Shown: positions 24,759-34,238, numbered from the stretch's first letter. The stretch: DNA of 64,000 nucleotides from Desulfofustis glycolicus DSM 9705 (GCF_900130015.1 NZ_FQXS01000023.1:1-64000), one strand, 5' to 3'. Program-made: numbers and translations. The notes: a model not told the origin generated them from the sequence alone.

Positions 24759-26882
24759 ATGCCAAATAATCTGTATATCACCGCCACCGAAGAGCGTAGC
24801 GGTAAATCGGTCGTCGTGCTCGGCATCATGCAGATGCTCAAAAAAGAGGTGCATCGGGTCGCTTTCTTTCGGCCGATTATCAGCGATCCGACCGGGAAAC
24901 AGGATGATCCGGATATCTCGCTGGTGAGCGGGTACTTCAAGCTGCAGATCAACTACGAAGACAGTTTCGGCTGTACACTTCGCGATGCCTACCATTTGAT
25001 CAATACCGGCCGGGAAGACGACCTTCACGACCTGATCCTGAAAAAATACAAAAAACTCGAAGATAACTATGATTTCGTGCTCATCGAGGGGACTGACTAT
25101 CGGGGGAACGATACCACATTCGAGCTTGAGATCAACGCTGACATCGCCGCTAACCTCGGGGCGCCGGTAATCCTGATCTCGTCGGGCCGTAAGAAAACCG
25201 CGGATGAAATGATCCGCCAGGTGCAGGCCTCGATCGATGCCCATAAGGAAAAGGGGCTGACCCTGGTCGCCTCGATCATCAACCGGGCTCCGGAAGGCGT
25301 TACCGCCGAGACCATCAGTGAAATCAGAAAGCAGGTCCACCCGGATGAAGGGTTGCCGTTCTATGTGATGCCGGAGAACAGCGACCTGGCCAACCCGACC
25401 ATCGGCGACGTCAAGCGTTGGCTCAATGCCAGCATCATGTATGGGGCGTCCGGCATGAATGCGAAGATCGGCGACTATATCGTGGCGGCGATGCGGGTCG
25501 AGCATTTTCTGGAGTACATGAAGCCCGGCTGCCTGGTGATAACGCCCGGAGATCGGTCCGATATCATTCTTGCCTGCCTGTCGGCACGTTCTTCCACGTC
25601 TTATCCAGAGGTGTCCGGGCTCGTGCTCACCGGCGGGTTGGTGCCGTACGAGAGCGTCAGGAAACTGATTGAAGGCTGGTCCGGGGCGCCAATCCCTATC
25701 CTCTGCGTGCAGGGGCATACGTATCTGGTCGTCCAGCAGTTGAATGAACTCTACGCCCATATCGAGCCGAACGATTCGCAACGGATCGCGACAGCACTCG
25801 GTTTTTTCTCCAAGTATGTCAAAATTCAGGAGCTCAGTGAGCACGTGATCTCGTCCAAGCCGAACCGGATTACTCCGAAAATGTTCGAGTATGCGATGAT
25901 GGAACGGGCCGCCGAAGACCGACAGCGTATCGTATTGCCGGAAGGGACATGTGAGAGAATCCTGCGGGCAGCCGATATTTTGCTGCGCCGCGGTGTTGCC
26001 GATCTGACCATACTCGGTCGCGAACAGCAGGTGCGAGCTCTGGCGGCGGCCAACGGCCTGGATCTGACCTTTGTCGAAGTTATCGATCCGCAGGTCAGCC
26101 CGATGCTCGAACCGTTTGTCAAGGAGTACCTGCACTTGCGCCAGCATAAAGGTGTGATCGAGGATATGGCACGGGACCGGATGTCGGACCCGACCTATTT
26201 CGGCACGATGATGGTCTACAAAGGGTATGCCGACGGCATGGTGTCCGGGGCATTAAACACCACGGCCCACACGGTGCGGCCGGCCTTCGAATTCATCAAG
26301 GCGAAACCCGGGTTCACTATCGTTTCCTCGGTTTTTTTGATGTGTCTGCGCGATCGCATCCTGGTTTACGGGGATTGCGCGGTCAATCCCAACCCAAATG
26401 CTTCCCAGCTGGCCGAGATCGCACTCAGCTCGGCGGAGACGGCCAAGATTTTCGGTATCGAACCGCGGGTGGCCATGCTCAGCTATTCCACCGGACGATC
26501 AGGCAAGGGCGAGGATGTCGACAAGGTTGCCGAAGCGACGGAAATTGCGCAGAGGCTGATTGAGGAGCGCAATCTTGACTTCATTCTCGAGGGGCCGCTG
26601 CAATACGATGCGGCCATCGACCCGGAGGTGGCCCGGGCCAAGCTGCCCGGCTCGAAGGTGGCCGGCCGGGCGACTGTCTTTATTTTCCCTGACCTGAATA
26701 CCGGCAACAATACCTATAAGGCGGTACAACGCTCCGCCAGCGCGGTGGCCATCGGTCCGGTCCTGCAGGGGCTGAACAAGCCGGTCAACGATCTGTCGCG
26801 CGGTTGTACCGTCGACGATATCGTCAACACCGTGGCGATTACCGCAGTGCAGGCACAAGCTGAAAAACGGATGCGCCAATGA
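24759..26882 (+). CDS. pta: Phosphate acetyltransferase (long form)
   Basis: 707 residues, three-part enzyme: N-terminal P-loop-like domain (TATEERSGKSVVVLGI), central DRTGG domain, and C-terminal catalytic PTA_PTB domain from ~390 (RIVLPEGTCERILRAADILL, GMVSGALNTTAHTVRPAFEFI, SYSTGRSGKGEDVDKV). It converts acetyl-CoA and phosphate to acetyl-phosphate. With AckA it gives ATP by substrate-level phosphorylation during incomplete oxidation of lactate to acetate. The stop codon overlaps the ackA start by 4 bases, indicating translational coupling. Confidence 0.95.
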   Translation: MPNNLYITATEERSGKSVVVLGIMQMLKKEVHRVAFFRPIISDPTGKQDDPDISLVSGYFKLQINYEDSFGCTLRDAYHLINTGREDDLHDLILKKYKKLEDNYDFVLIEGTDYRGNDTTFELEINADIAANLGAPVILISSGRKKTADEMIRQVQASIDAHKEKGLTLVASIINRAPEGVTAETISEIRKQVHPDEGLPFYVMPENSDLANPTIGDVKRWLNASIMYGASGMNAKIGDYIVAAMRVEHFLEYMKPGCLVITPGDRSDIILACLSARSSTSYPEVSGLVLTGGLVPYESVRKLIEGWSGAPIPILCVQGHTYLVVQQLNELYAHIEPNDSQRIATALGFFSKYVKIQELSEHVISSKPNRITPKMFEYAMMERAAEDRQRIVLPEGTCERILRAADILLRRGVADLTILGREQQVRALAAANGLDLTFVEVIDPQVSPMLEPFVKEYLHLRQHKGVIEDMARDRMSDPTYFGTMMVYKGYADGMVSGALNTTAHTVRPAFEFIKAKPGFTIVSSVFLMCLRDRILVYGDCAVNPNPNASQLAEIALSSAETAKIFGIEPRVAMLSYSTGRSGKGEDVDKVAEATEIAQRLIEERNLDFILEGPLQYDAAIDPEVARAKLPGSKVAGRATVFIFPDLNTGNNTYKAVQRSASAVAIGPVLQGLNKPVNDLSRGCTVDDIVNTVAITAVQAQAEKRMRQ

Positions 26883-28114
26883 AGGTACTGGTTATCAACT
26901 CCGGCAGCTCGTCGATAAAATTTCAGCTGCTCGACATGGCCGACGAGACGGTACTCGCGTCCGGTCTGGTCGAGCGGATCGGCGAGCCGGTCTCCCTGGT
27001 GAAATGTGCGATGCACCCCGGTCGAGACGGCGAGGTGCTGCTCAAACGTGAGATGCAAATTGAGGATCATCAGTCCGGCATGCACCAGGCCGTTGAACTG
27101 CTTACCGATGAGCAACGCGGCGTTGTCCGCTCGCGCATCGATATCGGAGCGATTGGCCACCGGGTCGTACATGGCGGCGAAGATTTTCACCAGCCGACGA
27201 TGATCGATGCAGCGGTGGTGGCGGCGATCGAAAAAAATATTCCGCTAGCTCCGTTGCACAATCCGGCAAACCTCGACGGTATCCATGTGGCCTTGGGGCT
27301 GTTTCCGGGAATTGCCCAGGTGGCGGTATTCGATACGGCGTTTCACCAGACCATTCCGCCGCGAGCCCATATCTACGCCTTGCCGTATGAACTCTATGAA
27401 CGGTATCGGATCCGGCGCTACGGATTCCATGGCACGTCGCATAAATACGTTGCCGGCGAATGTGCGCGCCTGCTCGACAAACCACTGAGCGCCTGCAATC
27501 TGATTACCATCCATCTCGGCAACGGCTGCTCGATGACCGCGATCGAAAACGGCCGGAGTATTGACACGACCCTCGGCATGACACCGCTTGAAGGCTTGGT
27601 GATGGGCACCCGCAGCGGTGACATCGATCCGGCCCTGCTTGTCTTCCTGCATCGCAACGCCGGTCTGGGCATTGAAGAGATTGACAGATTGCTGAACACG
27701 GAGTCCGGTCTGAAAGGAATCTGCGGGCATAACGACATGCGCGACATTCATGCCGCAATCGCAGACGGTGATCGCCGAGCCGCTTTGGCCCTGGACATAC
27801 AGACCTATCGTAATCGAAAATATATCGGGGCGTTCATGGCGGTGCTTGGCCGGGTGGACAGCCTTGTCTTTACCGCCGGTATCGGCGAAAACGACGCCGT
27901 CGTCCGCAGCCGCTCCGTCGAGGGGCTTGAGTGCTTCGGGATACAAATCGATCCGCAGCGCAATCAGCAGCGTATTGACGGGCCGCTGCGTATCAGCAGC
28001 CAATTAAGCAGCATAGCGGTCTGGGTGATTCCAACCAATGAAGAACTGGCCATTGCCCGTGAGACGATCGGCGTGGTGGAAGCAGGAAACAACAAGGAGA
28101 TGAAACGTCGATGA
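26879..28114 (+). CDS. ackA: Acetate kinase
   Basis: 411 residues, full length. ASKHA-fold kinase with VLVINSGSSSIKFQLL at the start, GHRVVHGGE, FHQTIPPRA, RRYGFHGTSHKYVA, HLGNGCSMTAI and GMTPLEGLVMGTRSGDIDP. It makes ATP and acetate from acetyl-phosphate in the cytoplasm. It overlaps pta by 4 bases upstream and the lutC-like gene by 4 bases downstream, so the whole block is one tightly coupled operon. Confidence 0.96.
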   Translation: MKVLVINSGSSSIKFQLLDMADETVLASGLVERIGEPVSLVKCAMHPGRDGEVLLKREMQIEDHQSGMHQAVELLTDEQRGVVRSRIDIGAIGHRVVHGGEDFHQPTMIDAAVVAAIEKNIPLAPLHNPANLDGIHVALGLFPGIAQVAVFDTAFHQTIPPRAHIYALPYELYERYRIRRYGFHGTSHKYVAGECARLLDKPLSACNLITIHLGNGCSMTAIENGRSIDTTLGMTPLEGLVMGTRSGDIDPALLVFLHRNAGLGIEEIDRLLNTESGLKGICGHNDMRDIHAAIADGDRRAALALDIQTYRNRKYIGAFMAVLGRVDSLVFTAGIGENDAVVRSRSVEGLECFGIQIDPQRNQQRIDGPLRISSQLSSIAVWVIPTNEELAIARETIGVVEAGNNKEMKRR

Positions 28115-28755
28115 GCAGCAGTCAAGTACCCCAACAACAACAGAGTGTCCTGGAGCGTTTCGTCGATAAGGCGCGACTCGCCGCCGCTCAGGTCAGCAAC
28201 GTCGCCGATATTGAGGCGGCCATCGAATATACCCTCGACCTCTGCGGCAGTCGCGGGGCCTGCCGGATCAAAGTCTCCGGCTGCGATGAGCCGTTGTCCG
28301 ATTCGGCCGAAGGGCTCTGTCTGGCCAAGGAAGAAAAGATCATTGCCGCTCCGACGCTGCCGGCCGAGACATACGACCTGCTTAGCAGCCGCAGTCGGGA
28401 GAGCGGTTTTTCCTGTATCGACTCGGGGCTGCGCTCGCAACTGGCCGGAGTCGATATCGGCTTCACCTTTGCCGATCTCGGTATCGCCGAAACCGGTACG
28501 ATCGTGTTGAATTGCCCTAACGAGGAGCTGCGGCTGGCGACGATGATCTGCGAGTATCATGTCTGTGTGGTGCCGACATCGAGAATCGTTGCCGATGCGT
28601 TTGTCGCCGAAGAGCAGTTGCTGCGTTATATGGGGCATGGCCCGAATTATACGGCCTTTATTACCGGGCCGAGCAGGACCGCCGATATCGAACGGGTATT
28701 GGCCATCGGCGTGCATGGTCCGCTTGAGCTTCACCTTTTGCTGTTGGAGGACTGA
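28111..28755 (+). CDS. lutC: Lactate utilization protein C (LutC/YkgG family)
   Basis: 214 residues of the LUD domain family. Recognisable elements are GFTFADLGIAETGTIVLN and the C-terminal ITGPSRTADIERVLAIGVHGP. LutC acts with LutA and LutB as the L-lactate oxidation complex; it has no Fe-S motif of its own. Here lutA and lutB are fused in the next gene, 2 bases downstream. The N-terminal ~50 residues carry a Gln-rich start and are less conserved. It overlaps ackA by 4 bases. Confidence 0.88.
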   Translation: MSSSQVPQQQQSVLERFVDKARLAAAQVSNVADIEAAIEYTLDLCGSRGACRIKVSGCDEPLSDSAEGLCLAKEEKIIAAPTLPAETYDLLSSRSRESGFSCIDSGLRSQLAGVDIGFTFADLGIAETGTIVLNCPNEELRLATMICEYHVCVVPTSRIVADAFVAEEQLLRYMGHGPNYTAFITGPSRTADIERVLAIGVHGPLELHLLLLED

Positions 28756-28757
28756 TC

Positions 28758-30917
28758 ATGCAGGATGCCAAAAACCTAGCCGGCTACCGGAAACAATGCC
28801 GTGAATCACTCGATAACGACTTTCTCAGAACCGCTCTCGATACCTTTGCCGTCGCTTACCGGACCAGCCGGGCCAATGCCTTCGCCGAGTTTGATATTCA
28901 GGCATTGATCGACGAAGTTGCCGTGATGAAAGACGATGTGCTGACGCGTCTCGACGAGCTCTACGAACAGTTCAAGGCGGTGTCAGAAGCGGCCGGAGTG
29001 AAAGTGCATCTGGCCAGGGACGCCGCCGAGGCGAACGAGATCATCGTCCGTATCGCCCAGGAGACCGGGTCAAGAAAACTGCTTAAGACCAAATCGATGA
29101 CCGCCGAGGAGACGCTGCTCAGCCATGCGCTGGAAGAACATGGCCTGGAAGTGGTTGAATCGGATCTCGGTGAGTGGATTATTCAGCTCCGCCACGAGGG
29201 CCCGTCCCACATGGTCATGCCGGCTATCCATCTGTCGCGCTACCAGGTGCGGGACCTGTTTACCGAGGTGACCGGCGCCCAGCAAGAGGGCGATATCGAA
29301 AAGCTGGTCAAGGTGGCCCGACGTGAATTGCGCCAGAAATTCGTCGAGGCCGACATGGCCGTTACCGGAGCCAATTTTGCGGTGGCTCAGACCGGCACCA
29401 TCGGTACCGTCACCAACGAGGGCAACGCGCGCCTCTGCACGACACTGCCGCGGGTACACGTGGCGCTCTTCGGGATCGACAAACTGGTACCGACCATCGG
29501 CGATGCTCTGAAGATCCTGCGGGTGCTACCGAGGAACGCCACCGGCCAACAGATCACCTCCTATATCACCTGGGTGACCGGGGCCAACGAGTGCGCCGCC
29601 AGTCCGGACGGCAAAAAGGAAATCCACTTCGTCGTGCTCGACAACGGGCGACGCGAATTGGCCAAAGACCCGCTTTTCTCTCAAGTCTTCCGTTGCGTAC
29701 GCTGCGGCGCCTGCGCCAATGTCTGTCCGGTTTACCGGCTGGTCGGCGGACACAAGATGGGGCATATCTATATCGGCGCCATCGGCCTGATTCTCACCTA
29801 TTTCTTCCATGGTCGGGACAAGGCCCGAAATCTGGTGCAGAACTGTATCAATTGTGAAGCCTGCAAGGATATTTGCGCCGGCGGCATCGACCTACCCCGC
29901 CTGATCAAGGCGGTGCATGCCCGGATCCAGGACGAGGAGGGACACCCGCTGCCCAGTCTGCTGCTCGGTCAGGTCTTGAAAAACCGTAAGCTGTTCCACA
30001 CGTTATTGCGCACCGCCAAGTGGGCTCAGAAACCGGTGGCCGGCGGCGACGGCTTCATGCGCCACCTGCCGATGGTCTTTTTTAAATCCCATGATTTCAA
30101 ATCGTTACCAACCATTGCCGAGAAGCCGTTTCGCGATTTGTGGCCGAAGATCAAACCGGAGGTGGCCAATCCGCGCCATCGGGTCGGTCTGTTTTCCGGT
30201 TGTGTGCAGGATTTCGTCTACCCTGAGCAAATGGTTGCCGCCGTCGAGTTGTTTGCTGATCATGGTGTCGCTATGAGTTTTCCGATGCAGCAATCCTGTT
30301 GTGGATTGCCGGTGCAGATGATGGGCGAGATGAAGGCGTCTCGTGAAGTGGCGTTGCAGAATATCAGCGCTTTTGCCGGTACCGATGTCGACTATATTGT
30401 CACCCTCTGCGCCTCCTGCGCTTCTCACTTGAAGCATAACTATCCGGAACTGCTCAAGGACGATCCGTCCCTGAACGAGAAAGTGCAGGCCTTTACCGCC
30501 AAGGTGATCGATCTGTCCTCCTTCGTGCATGACGTCCTCCAGGTGACGCCCGATGACTTTGACGGCGACGGTCGCATTACCACCTATCACGCCCCGTGCC
30601 ATCTCTGCCGCGGGCTTGGCGTCCATGAGGCGCCACGCAACCTGATGCGCAGCGCCGGGCTCGATTATCGTGAGGCGTTCGAGGAAGAGGTCTGTTGCGG
30701 CTTTGGCGGTACGTATTCCGCCAAATTTCCGGAGCTTTCCGAACAGCTGCTGAAGCGAAAACTCGATCATGTCGAGGCGACCGGGGCCGATTTGTTGCTG
30801 ACCGATTGTCCCGGCTGCGTCATGCAGCTGCGCGGCGGCCTGCGTAAACGCGGCTCGTCCGTCGAGGTGCAGCATACGGTGGAGGCCTTGACAGCGCGCC
30901 GGATCAAAAAAAGCTGA
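28758..30917 (+). CDS. LutB-LutA fusion: Fe-S L-lactate dehydrogenase subunit
   Basis: 719 residues. The N-terminal LUD domain (to ~300) has SMTAEETLLSHALEEHG and GANFAVAQTGTIGTVTNEGN. Then come two ferredoxin motifs (CVRCGACANVCPVYRL; CINCEACKDICAGGIDLP). The C-terminal part holds two CCG domains (SGCVQDFVYPEQ, QSCCGLPVQMMGE; YHAPCHLCRGLGV, EVCCGFGGTYSAKFP), which in Bacillus form the separate LutA protein. The fusion fixes LutA and LutB in one chain and would oxidise L-lactate to pyruvate with LutC. The operon thus holds both an FAD-type (glcDF) and an Fe-S-type (lutABC) lactate dehydrogenase. Last gene of the operon. Confidence 0.9.
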   Translation: MQDAKNLAGYRKQCRESLDNDFLRTALDTFAVAYRTSRANAFAEFDIQALIDEVAVMKDDVLTRLDELYEQFKAVSEAAGVKVHLARDAAEANEIIVRIAQETGSRKLLKTKSMTAEETLLSHALEEHGLEVVESDLGEWIIQLRHEGPSHMVMPAIHLSRYQVRDLFTEVTGAQQEGDIEKLVKVARRELRQKFVEADMAVTGANFAVAQTGTIGTVTNEGNARLCTTLPRVHVALFGIDKLVPTIGDALKILRVLPRNATGQQITSYITWVTGANECAASPDGKKEIHFVVLDNGRRELAKDPLFSQVFRCVRCGACANVCPVYRLVGGHKMGHIYIGAIGLILTYFFHGRDKARNLVQNCINCEACKDICAGGIDLPRLIKAVHARIQDEEGHPLPSLLLGQVLKNRKLFHTLLRTAKWAQKPVAGGDGFMRHLPMVFFKSHDFKSLPTIAEKPFRDLWPKIKPEVANPRHRVGLFSGCVQDFVYPEQMVAAVELFADHGVAMSFPMQQSCCGLPVQMMGEMKASREVALQNISAFAGTDVDYIVTLCASCASHLKHNYPELLKDDPSLNEKVQAFTAKVIDLSSFVHDVLQVTPDDFDGDGRITTYHAPCHLCRGLGVHEAPRNLMRSAGLDYREAFEEEVCCGFGGTYSAKFPELSEQLLKRKLDHVEATGADLLLTDCPGCVMQLRGGLRKRGSSVEVQHTVEALTARRIKKS

Positions 30918-31034
30918 CGTGGTGATCGGCAACTGTTGCGCAGCGCCAATACGGCGGTGCTCGATTTCTATCACCATCTTGGGTTTAGCCCGGACGAGGT
31001 GCTCAGACTTGGTAAACGGTTGATTGTCGACTGA
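30918..31034 (+). pseudogene. C-terminal remnant of a GNAT acetyltransferase
   Basis: Directly after the LutB-LutA stop, the frame reads SANTAVLDFYHHLGFSPDEV then LRLGKRLIVD and a TGA. This matches the end of YpeA-like GNAT acetyltransferases (N-x-A-V-x-x-FY-x-x-LGF ... SLGKRLI). The acetyl-CoA-binding core (~100 residues) is missing and no start codon precedes it, so only a fragment survives, apparently after a deletion that joined it to the lactate operon. Confidence 0.75.
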
Positions 31035-31148
31035 AGGGGTAATGCGGCAGTAGCAGCTGCAGCAAATTCAGTGAAACAGTGTCGGCGGTCGAGCCGGTAG
31101 TATGGTTCGGCTGGGCGATACGTCCACAGAGACCGGAAGGGAGGCGTT

Positions 31149-31700
31149 ATGGAAGCAGTTCTCGAACTCGTCAAAGCAAGAAGAAGCATCAGGCGTTTTA
31201 CGACCCAGTCAGTGGAGCAGGAAACCCTGGAGACGATTCTGGAAGCGGCTCGCTGGACGCCGTCTTGGGCCAACACCCAGTGCTGGGAAATCATCGTCGT
31301 CAAGGATCCGGAACTGCAAATCGGTCTGTCGAAGCTCTTGTCCCCGAAGAACCCGGCGACCCTGGCCGTGGCCAATGCCCCGGTAACGTTGGCGCTCTGT
31401 GCCGAGGAGAAGAAATCCGGATTCTATAAAGGGGAGCAGTCCACCCGACTAGGCGATTGGCTGATGTACGACCTTGGGCTGCTGACGCAGACCATCTGTC
31501 TGACGGCACATAGCCTTGGTTTGGGGACGGTTGTCGTCGGTCTGTTCGATCATCTTCAGGTCAAGGCTATGCTGCAGCTACCGGATGGTTTCGAAGTCGT
31601 CTCGTTGCTGCCTATGGGGTATCCCGATCACGCCCCGTCGCCGCCAAAACGGCGGGAAATCAGGGAGTTCGTCCATTACGACAGATTCGGCAATCGCTAG
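31149..31700 (+). CDS. Nitroreductase family FMN protein
   Basis: 183 residues. FMN-binding start VKARRSIRRFTTQSVEQETLE, then ARWTPSWANTQCWEIIVVKD, and GLGTVVVGLFDHLQVKAML with LPMGYPDHAPSPPKR near the end, the classic small nitroreductase layout. It catalyses NAD(P)H-dependent two-electron reduction of nitro compounds, quinones or related acceptors as a cytoplasmic dimer; natural substrate unknown. GGAGG precedes the ATG. It stands alone. Confidence 0.9.
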   Translation: MEAVLELVKARRSIRRFTTQSVEQETLETILEAARWTPSWANTQCWEIIVVKDPELQIGLSKLLSPKNPATLAVANAPVTLALCAEEKKSGFYKGEQSTRLGDWLMYDLGLLTQTICLTAHSLGLGTVVVGLFDHLQVKAMLQLPDGFEVVSLLPMGYPDHAPSPPKRREIREFVHYDRFGNR

Positions 31701-31774
31701 CCGATATCCGTTGGTGACGGACGTCCTTTCGTGTCTGTCGCTGTCGTGCAAATCTTGCGATCCACAGCAAAGAG

Positions 31775-32548
31775 ATGAAACTGATCGGTTCCGTCTTCCT
31801 GATCGCGGCGATCGGCTATGGCCTTGTTTGCCTGCTGCTCTTCCTGCGTCAACGCGATATGCTCTTTTACCCGACGCCGGCCCGTTCCCCTGCCTCGGTA
31901 GATGCGCACCTGCTGCGCTTGCAGAGCGATGGTGAGACTTTGCGAGTCTGGCGGGTCGGTGAAAGCGGTGAACGGGCCCTGATCTATTTCGGCGGTAACG
32001 CCGAGGACGTGGCCCTCAACTGCGCGTCGTTCAAGCAGCTGTTTCCCGGTTGGACCGTCTATTTGCCGAATTACCGCGGCTACGGCGGCAGCAGCGGTAC
32101 CCCGGGCGAACGGGGGCTCTTTGCCGACGCCCTGGCGCTCTACGATCATGTACGGCAACACCATGCTGCCGTTGCCGTCATGGGCAGGAGCCTGGGCAGC
32201 GGCGTCGCCGTTTTCCTGGCTGCACAAAGAGAGGTGGACCGGCTGGTTCTGGTGACTCCGTTTGACAGCATGGCCCACCTCGCCGCCACCTACTATCCGT
32301 GGGTGCCGGTGAAGCTCCTGCTCCGGGATCGGTTCGACTCCCGGTCCCGAGCCGGGACTCTGACGATGCCGACCCTGGTGCTGATTGCCGAGCAGGACGA
32401 AGTGGTTCCCGCTGCGGTCAGCGCGTCGCTCGTTACGGCATTGCCCGCGGAGAAGACGAGCGTTGAAACCATCGAAGGAGCGGGCCACAACACCATCGGT
32501 TCTTCGCCGCACTATGAACGTGCGCTGGCGCGCTTTCTGGTTCCGTGA
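31775..32548 (+). CDS. Membrane-anchored alpha/beta hydrolase (YfhR/Bem46-like)
   Basis: 257 residues. One N-terminal membrane helix (SVFLIAAIGYGLVCLLLFL) is followed by RDMLFYPTP, the marker of this subfamily. The catalytic core has the oxyanion strand YFGGNAEDVA, NYRGYGGSSGTPGE, nucleophile GRSLGSGVAV, acid LIAEQDEVVP and histidine GAGHNTI. Orientation is probably periplasmic or membrane-facing. Function in this family is poorly known. It has a weak Shine-Dalgarno. Confidence 0.8.
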   Translation: MKLIGSVFLIAAIGYGLVCLLLFLRQRDMLFYPTPARSPASVDAHLLRLQSDGETLRVWRVGESGERALIYFGGNAEDVALNCASFKQLFPGWTVYLPNYRGYGGSSGTPGERGLFADALALYDHVRQHHAAVAVMGRSLGSGVAVFLAAQREVDRLVLVTPFDSMAHLAATYYPWVPVKLLLRDRFDSRSRAGTLTMPTLVLIAEQDEVVPAAVSASLVTALPAEKTSVETIEGAGHNTIGSSPHYERALARFLVP

Positions 32549-32605
32549 AAATGGCTTGAACTGAGAACGGAGGACAATCGCCTTGTTTGAACGTCAATCT
32601 CACTG

Positions 32606-32785
32606 GGCTGGCCGGTCCTGCCTCCGGCTGCTGCGCTGCGGCCTGATCGGCTGGCCTTCGAGGCCGGCAGACAGGCCATCCATGGCCTGGCCGCCGGCGG
32701 CGGATGTCCTGTCCGCCGCCCTACGGGCCTGATTCTCCGGCCCGCCGGGCCTTCGCGATGCAGCCTCCGGCAGGACCGGCCAGCC
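32606..32785. repeat. GC-rich multi-hairpin palindromic element, copy 1
   Basis: A perfect 17-bp terminal inverted repeat, GGCTGGCCGGTCCTGCC (32606-32622) with GGCAGGACCGGCCAGCC (32769-32785), encloses smaller hairpins (AGGCCA-TCCA-TGGCCT; GGCGGCGGA-TGTCCTG-TCCGCCGCC). The right third (32725-32786) is clearly similar to 50761-50822 between nifH and nifI1. It lies between two convergent genes and could act as a bidirectional transcript end. Confidence 0.75.
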
Positions 32786-32804
32786 CTTCCGGCCACGACG
32801 CCAA

Positions 32805-34238
32805 TCAGTGGCCTTGCCCCGGCTCAAAGGTTCGCATCGCCGACAGGAAATCGGGCAGGTCGCGGACCAGGCGGTACAGGCTGTGACGGTGCTGCCACAA
32901 GCGGGAGCGAAACCGCTTGCGCCAGCCGGGATCTGAATAAAAACGTTTGACGTGGGTGTTGTAGAGATAGTCGAGCCGCTCCCAGGATTCGATATCCCGC
33001 GGCAGGAAAACGAAGTTGAGGCAGTTCATTTTCCGCCAGTCCTCAGCGACCTGTCCCTGCCCGGATATGGTCTGCCAGACGGGAGCGCCGTGAAACGGTG
33101 TGAATTTAGCCATATTCATGTCATCAAGGTCGAGGGAGACGACGAAGTCGCTGGTCGTCTTGATCGATTCCTCGGTTTCGCCGGGTAGCCCCATCATGAA
33201 CAACCCCTTGACTCGCAGGCCGACATCGTGGATTCGCCTGACGGTCGTCCGCACTTCCTCCAGGTAGACACCCGGCTTATGCGTCTCCAGCAGATCTGGG
33301 TCACCACTTTCAATACCGACGGAAACCATCAGACAGCCGGCCCTCTTGAGTAGCTTGAGCAGCTCCTCATCGGCATGACCGACCCGCACTGCGCAGTTGA
33401 AGTGTAGTCCCAACGGTTTGTCGATCAGCAGTCGGCACAGCGATTCGACACGCTGGCGCTGCAGTGTGAACAGATCGTCGTAAATGTTGATGTGCCGTAT
33501 ACCGAAGCGACGGCGCAGGTAGCTCATGTGCTCGTAGATATACGGTGCCGAGTTGTAACGGTAACCGCGCTTGAATACCGATCGATCGCAATAGGAGCAT
33601 TGATACGGACACCCCCGGCTGGTGACCATTGTCGCGCCGGGTGGCTCGATGTAGCTGAACAGCGGCAGATGATACTGTTTTGGAAAACCGGCCAGCTTTT
33701 CGTAGGCCGGGAAGGGCAGGCTGTCCAGATCTCCGATCGGCTCCCGTTTCTCATTGACCCGTACCGCGCCGTTGTCCCGCCAGGCCAGGCCGGTAATTTC
33801 GGCAGGCGCCACGCCGGCCGCCAGCTCTGCGAGGGTCTGTTCTCCTTCACCGAGACAGAGATAATCGATCGGTGCGAATCTCTCGAGCAGCACGCCCCCC
33901 AGGGCCGAGACGTGTACCCCGCCGAATACGGTGCTGATGTCCGGATGGTCTTGCTTGATCAGTGCGGCGAGGTCGCAGGCGTCGAGAAAACCCGAGGTGG
34001 TGGTGGAGAACCCGACCAGATCGGGCCGGTGGGCAAGGATCCGTCGTACCGTTTCTTCCGGGGTGGCGGCCGGCCGCGGGCCGAGGCAGTCTTCGATAGC
34101 CACCGCATATCCCTGCCGTTCCAGATAGGCGGCGATGCAGAGCAGACCGAGCGGAGCCATGCGATTGGCGGTGGCGCTGACGTCCTTTTTCCCCGGCACC
34201 CAGTTTGAGCCGGCGGGGTGAACGAGAACGATTCGCAT
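32805..34238 (-). CDS. B12-binding radical SAM enzyme
   Basis: 477 residues. N-terminal cobalamin-binding domain (1-~140) with PLGLLCIAAYLERQGY, STTTSGFLDA and FGGVHVSAL, then the radical SAM core with CPYQCSYCDRSVF (CxxxCxxC; three cluster cysteines), and SVGIESGDPDLLE and FMMGLPGETEESI typical of the family. Such proteins perform methylations or rearrangements on tetrapyrroles, hopanoids, lipids, antibiotics or cell-envelope sugars; the sequence does not decide which. It has the DxxHxxG-less "base-off" type pocket as far as I can see. It is divergent from a glycosyltransferase/deacetylase pair, which hints at envelope modification. Confidence 0.85.
   Translation of the reverse strand: MRIVLVHPAGSNWVPGKKDVSATANRMAPLGLLCIAAYLERQGYAVAIEDCLGPRPAATPEETVRRILAHRPDLVGFSTTTSGFLDACDLAALIKQDHPDISTVFGGVHVSALGGVLLERFAPIDYLCLGEGEQTLAELAAGVAPAEITGLAWRDNGAVRVNEKREPIGDLDSLPFPAYEKLAGFPKQYHLPLFSYIEPPGATMVTSRGCPYQCSYCDRSVFKRGYRYNSAPYIYEHMSYLRRRFGIRHINIYDDLFTLQRQRVESLCRLLIDKPLGLHFNCAVRVGHADEELLKLLKRAGCLMVSVGIESGDPDLLETHKPGVYLEEVRTTVRRIHDVGLRVKGLFMMGLPGETEESIKTTSDFVVSLDLDDMNMAKFTPFHGAPVWQTISGQGQVAEDWRKMNCLNFVFLPRDIESWERLDYLYNTHVKRFYSDPGWRKRFRSRLWQHRHSLYRLVRDLPDFLSAMRTFEPGQGH

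Noticed and set aside
24741-26147. 468-codon open frame antisense to pta
   Set aside because: No family features; the plus strand encodes an unmistakable phosphate acetyltransferase.
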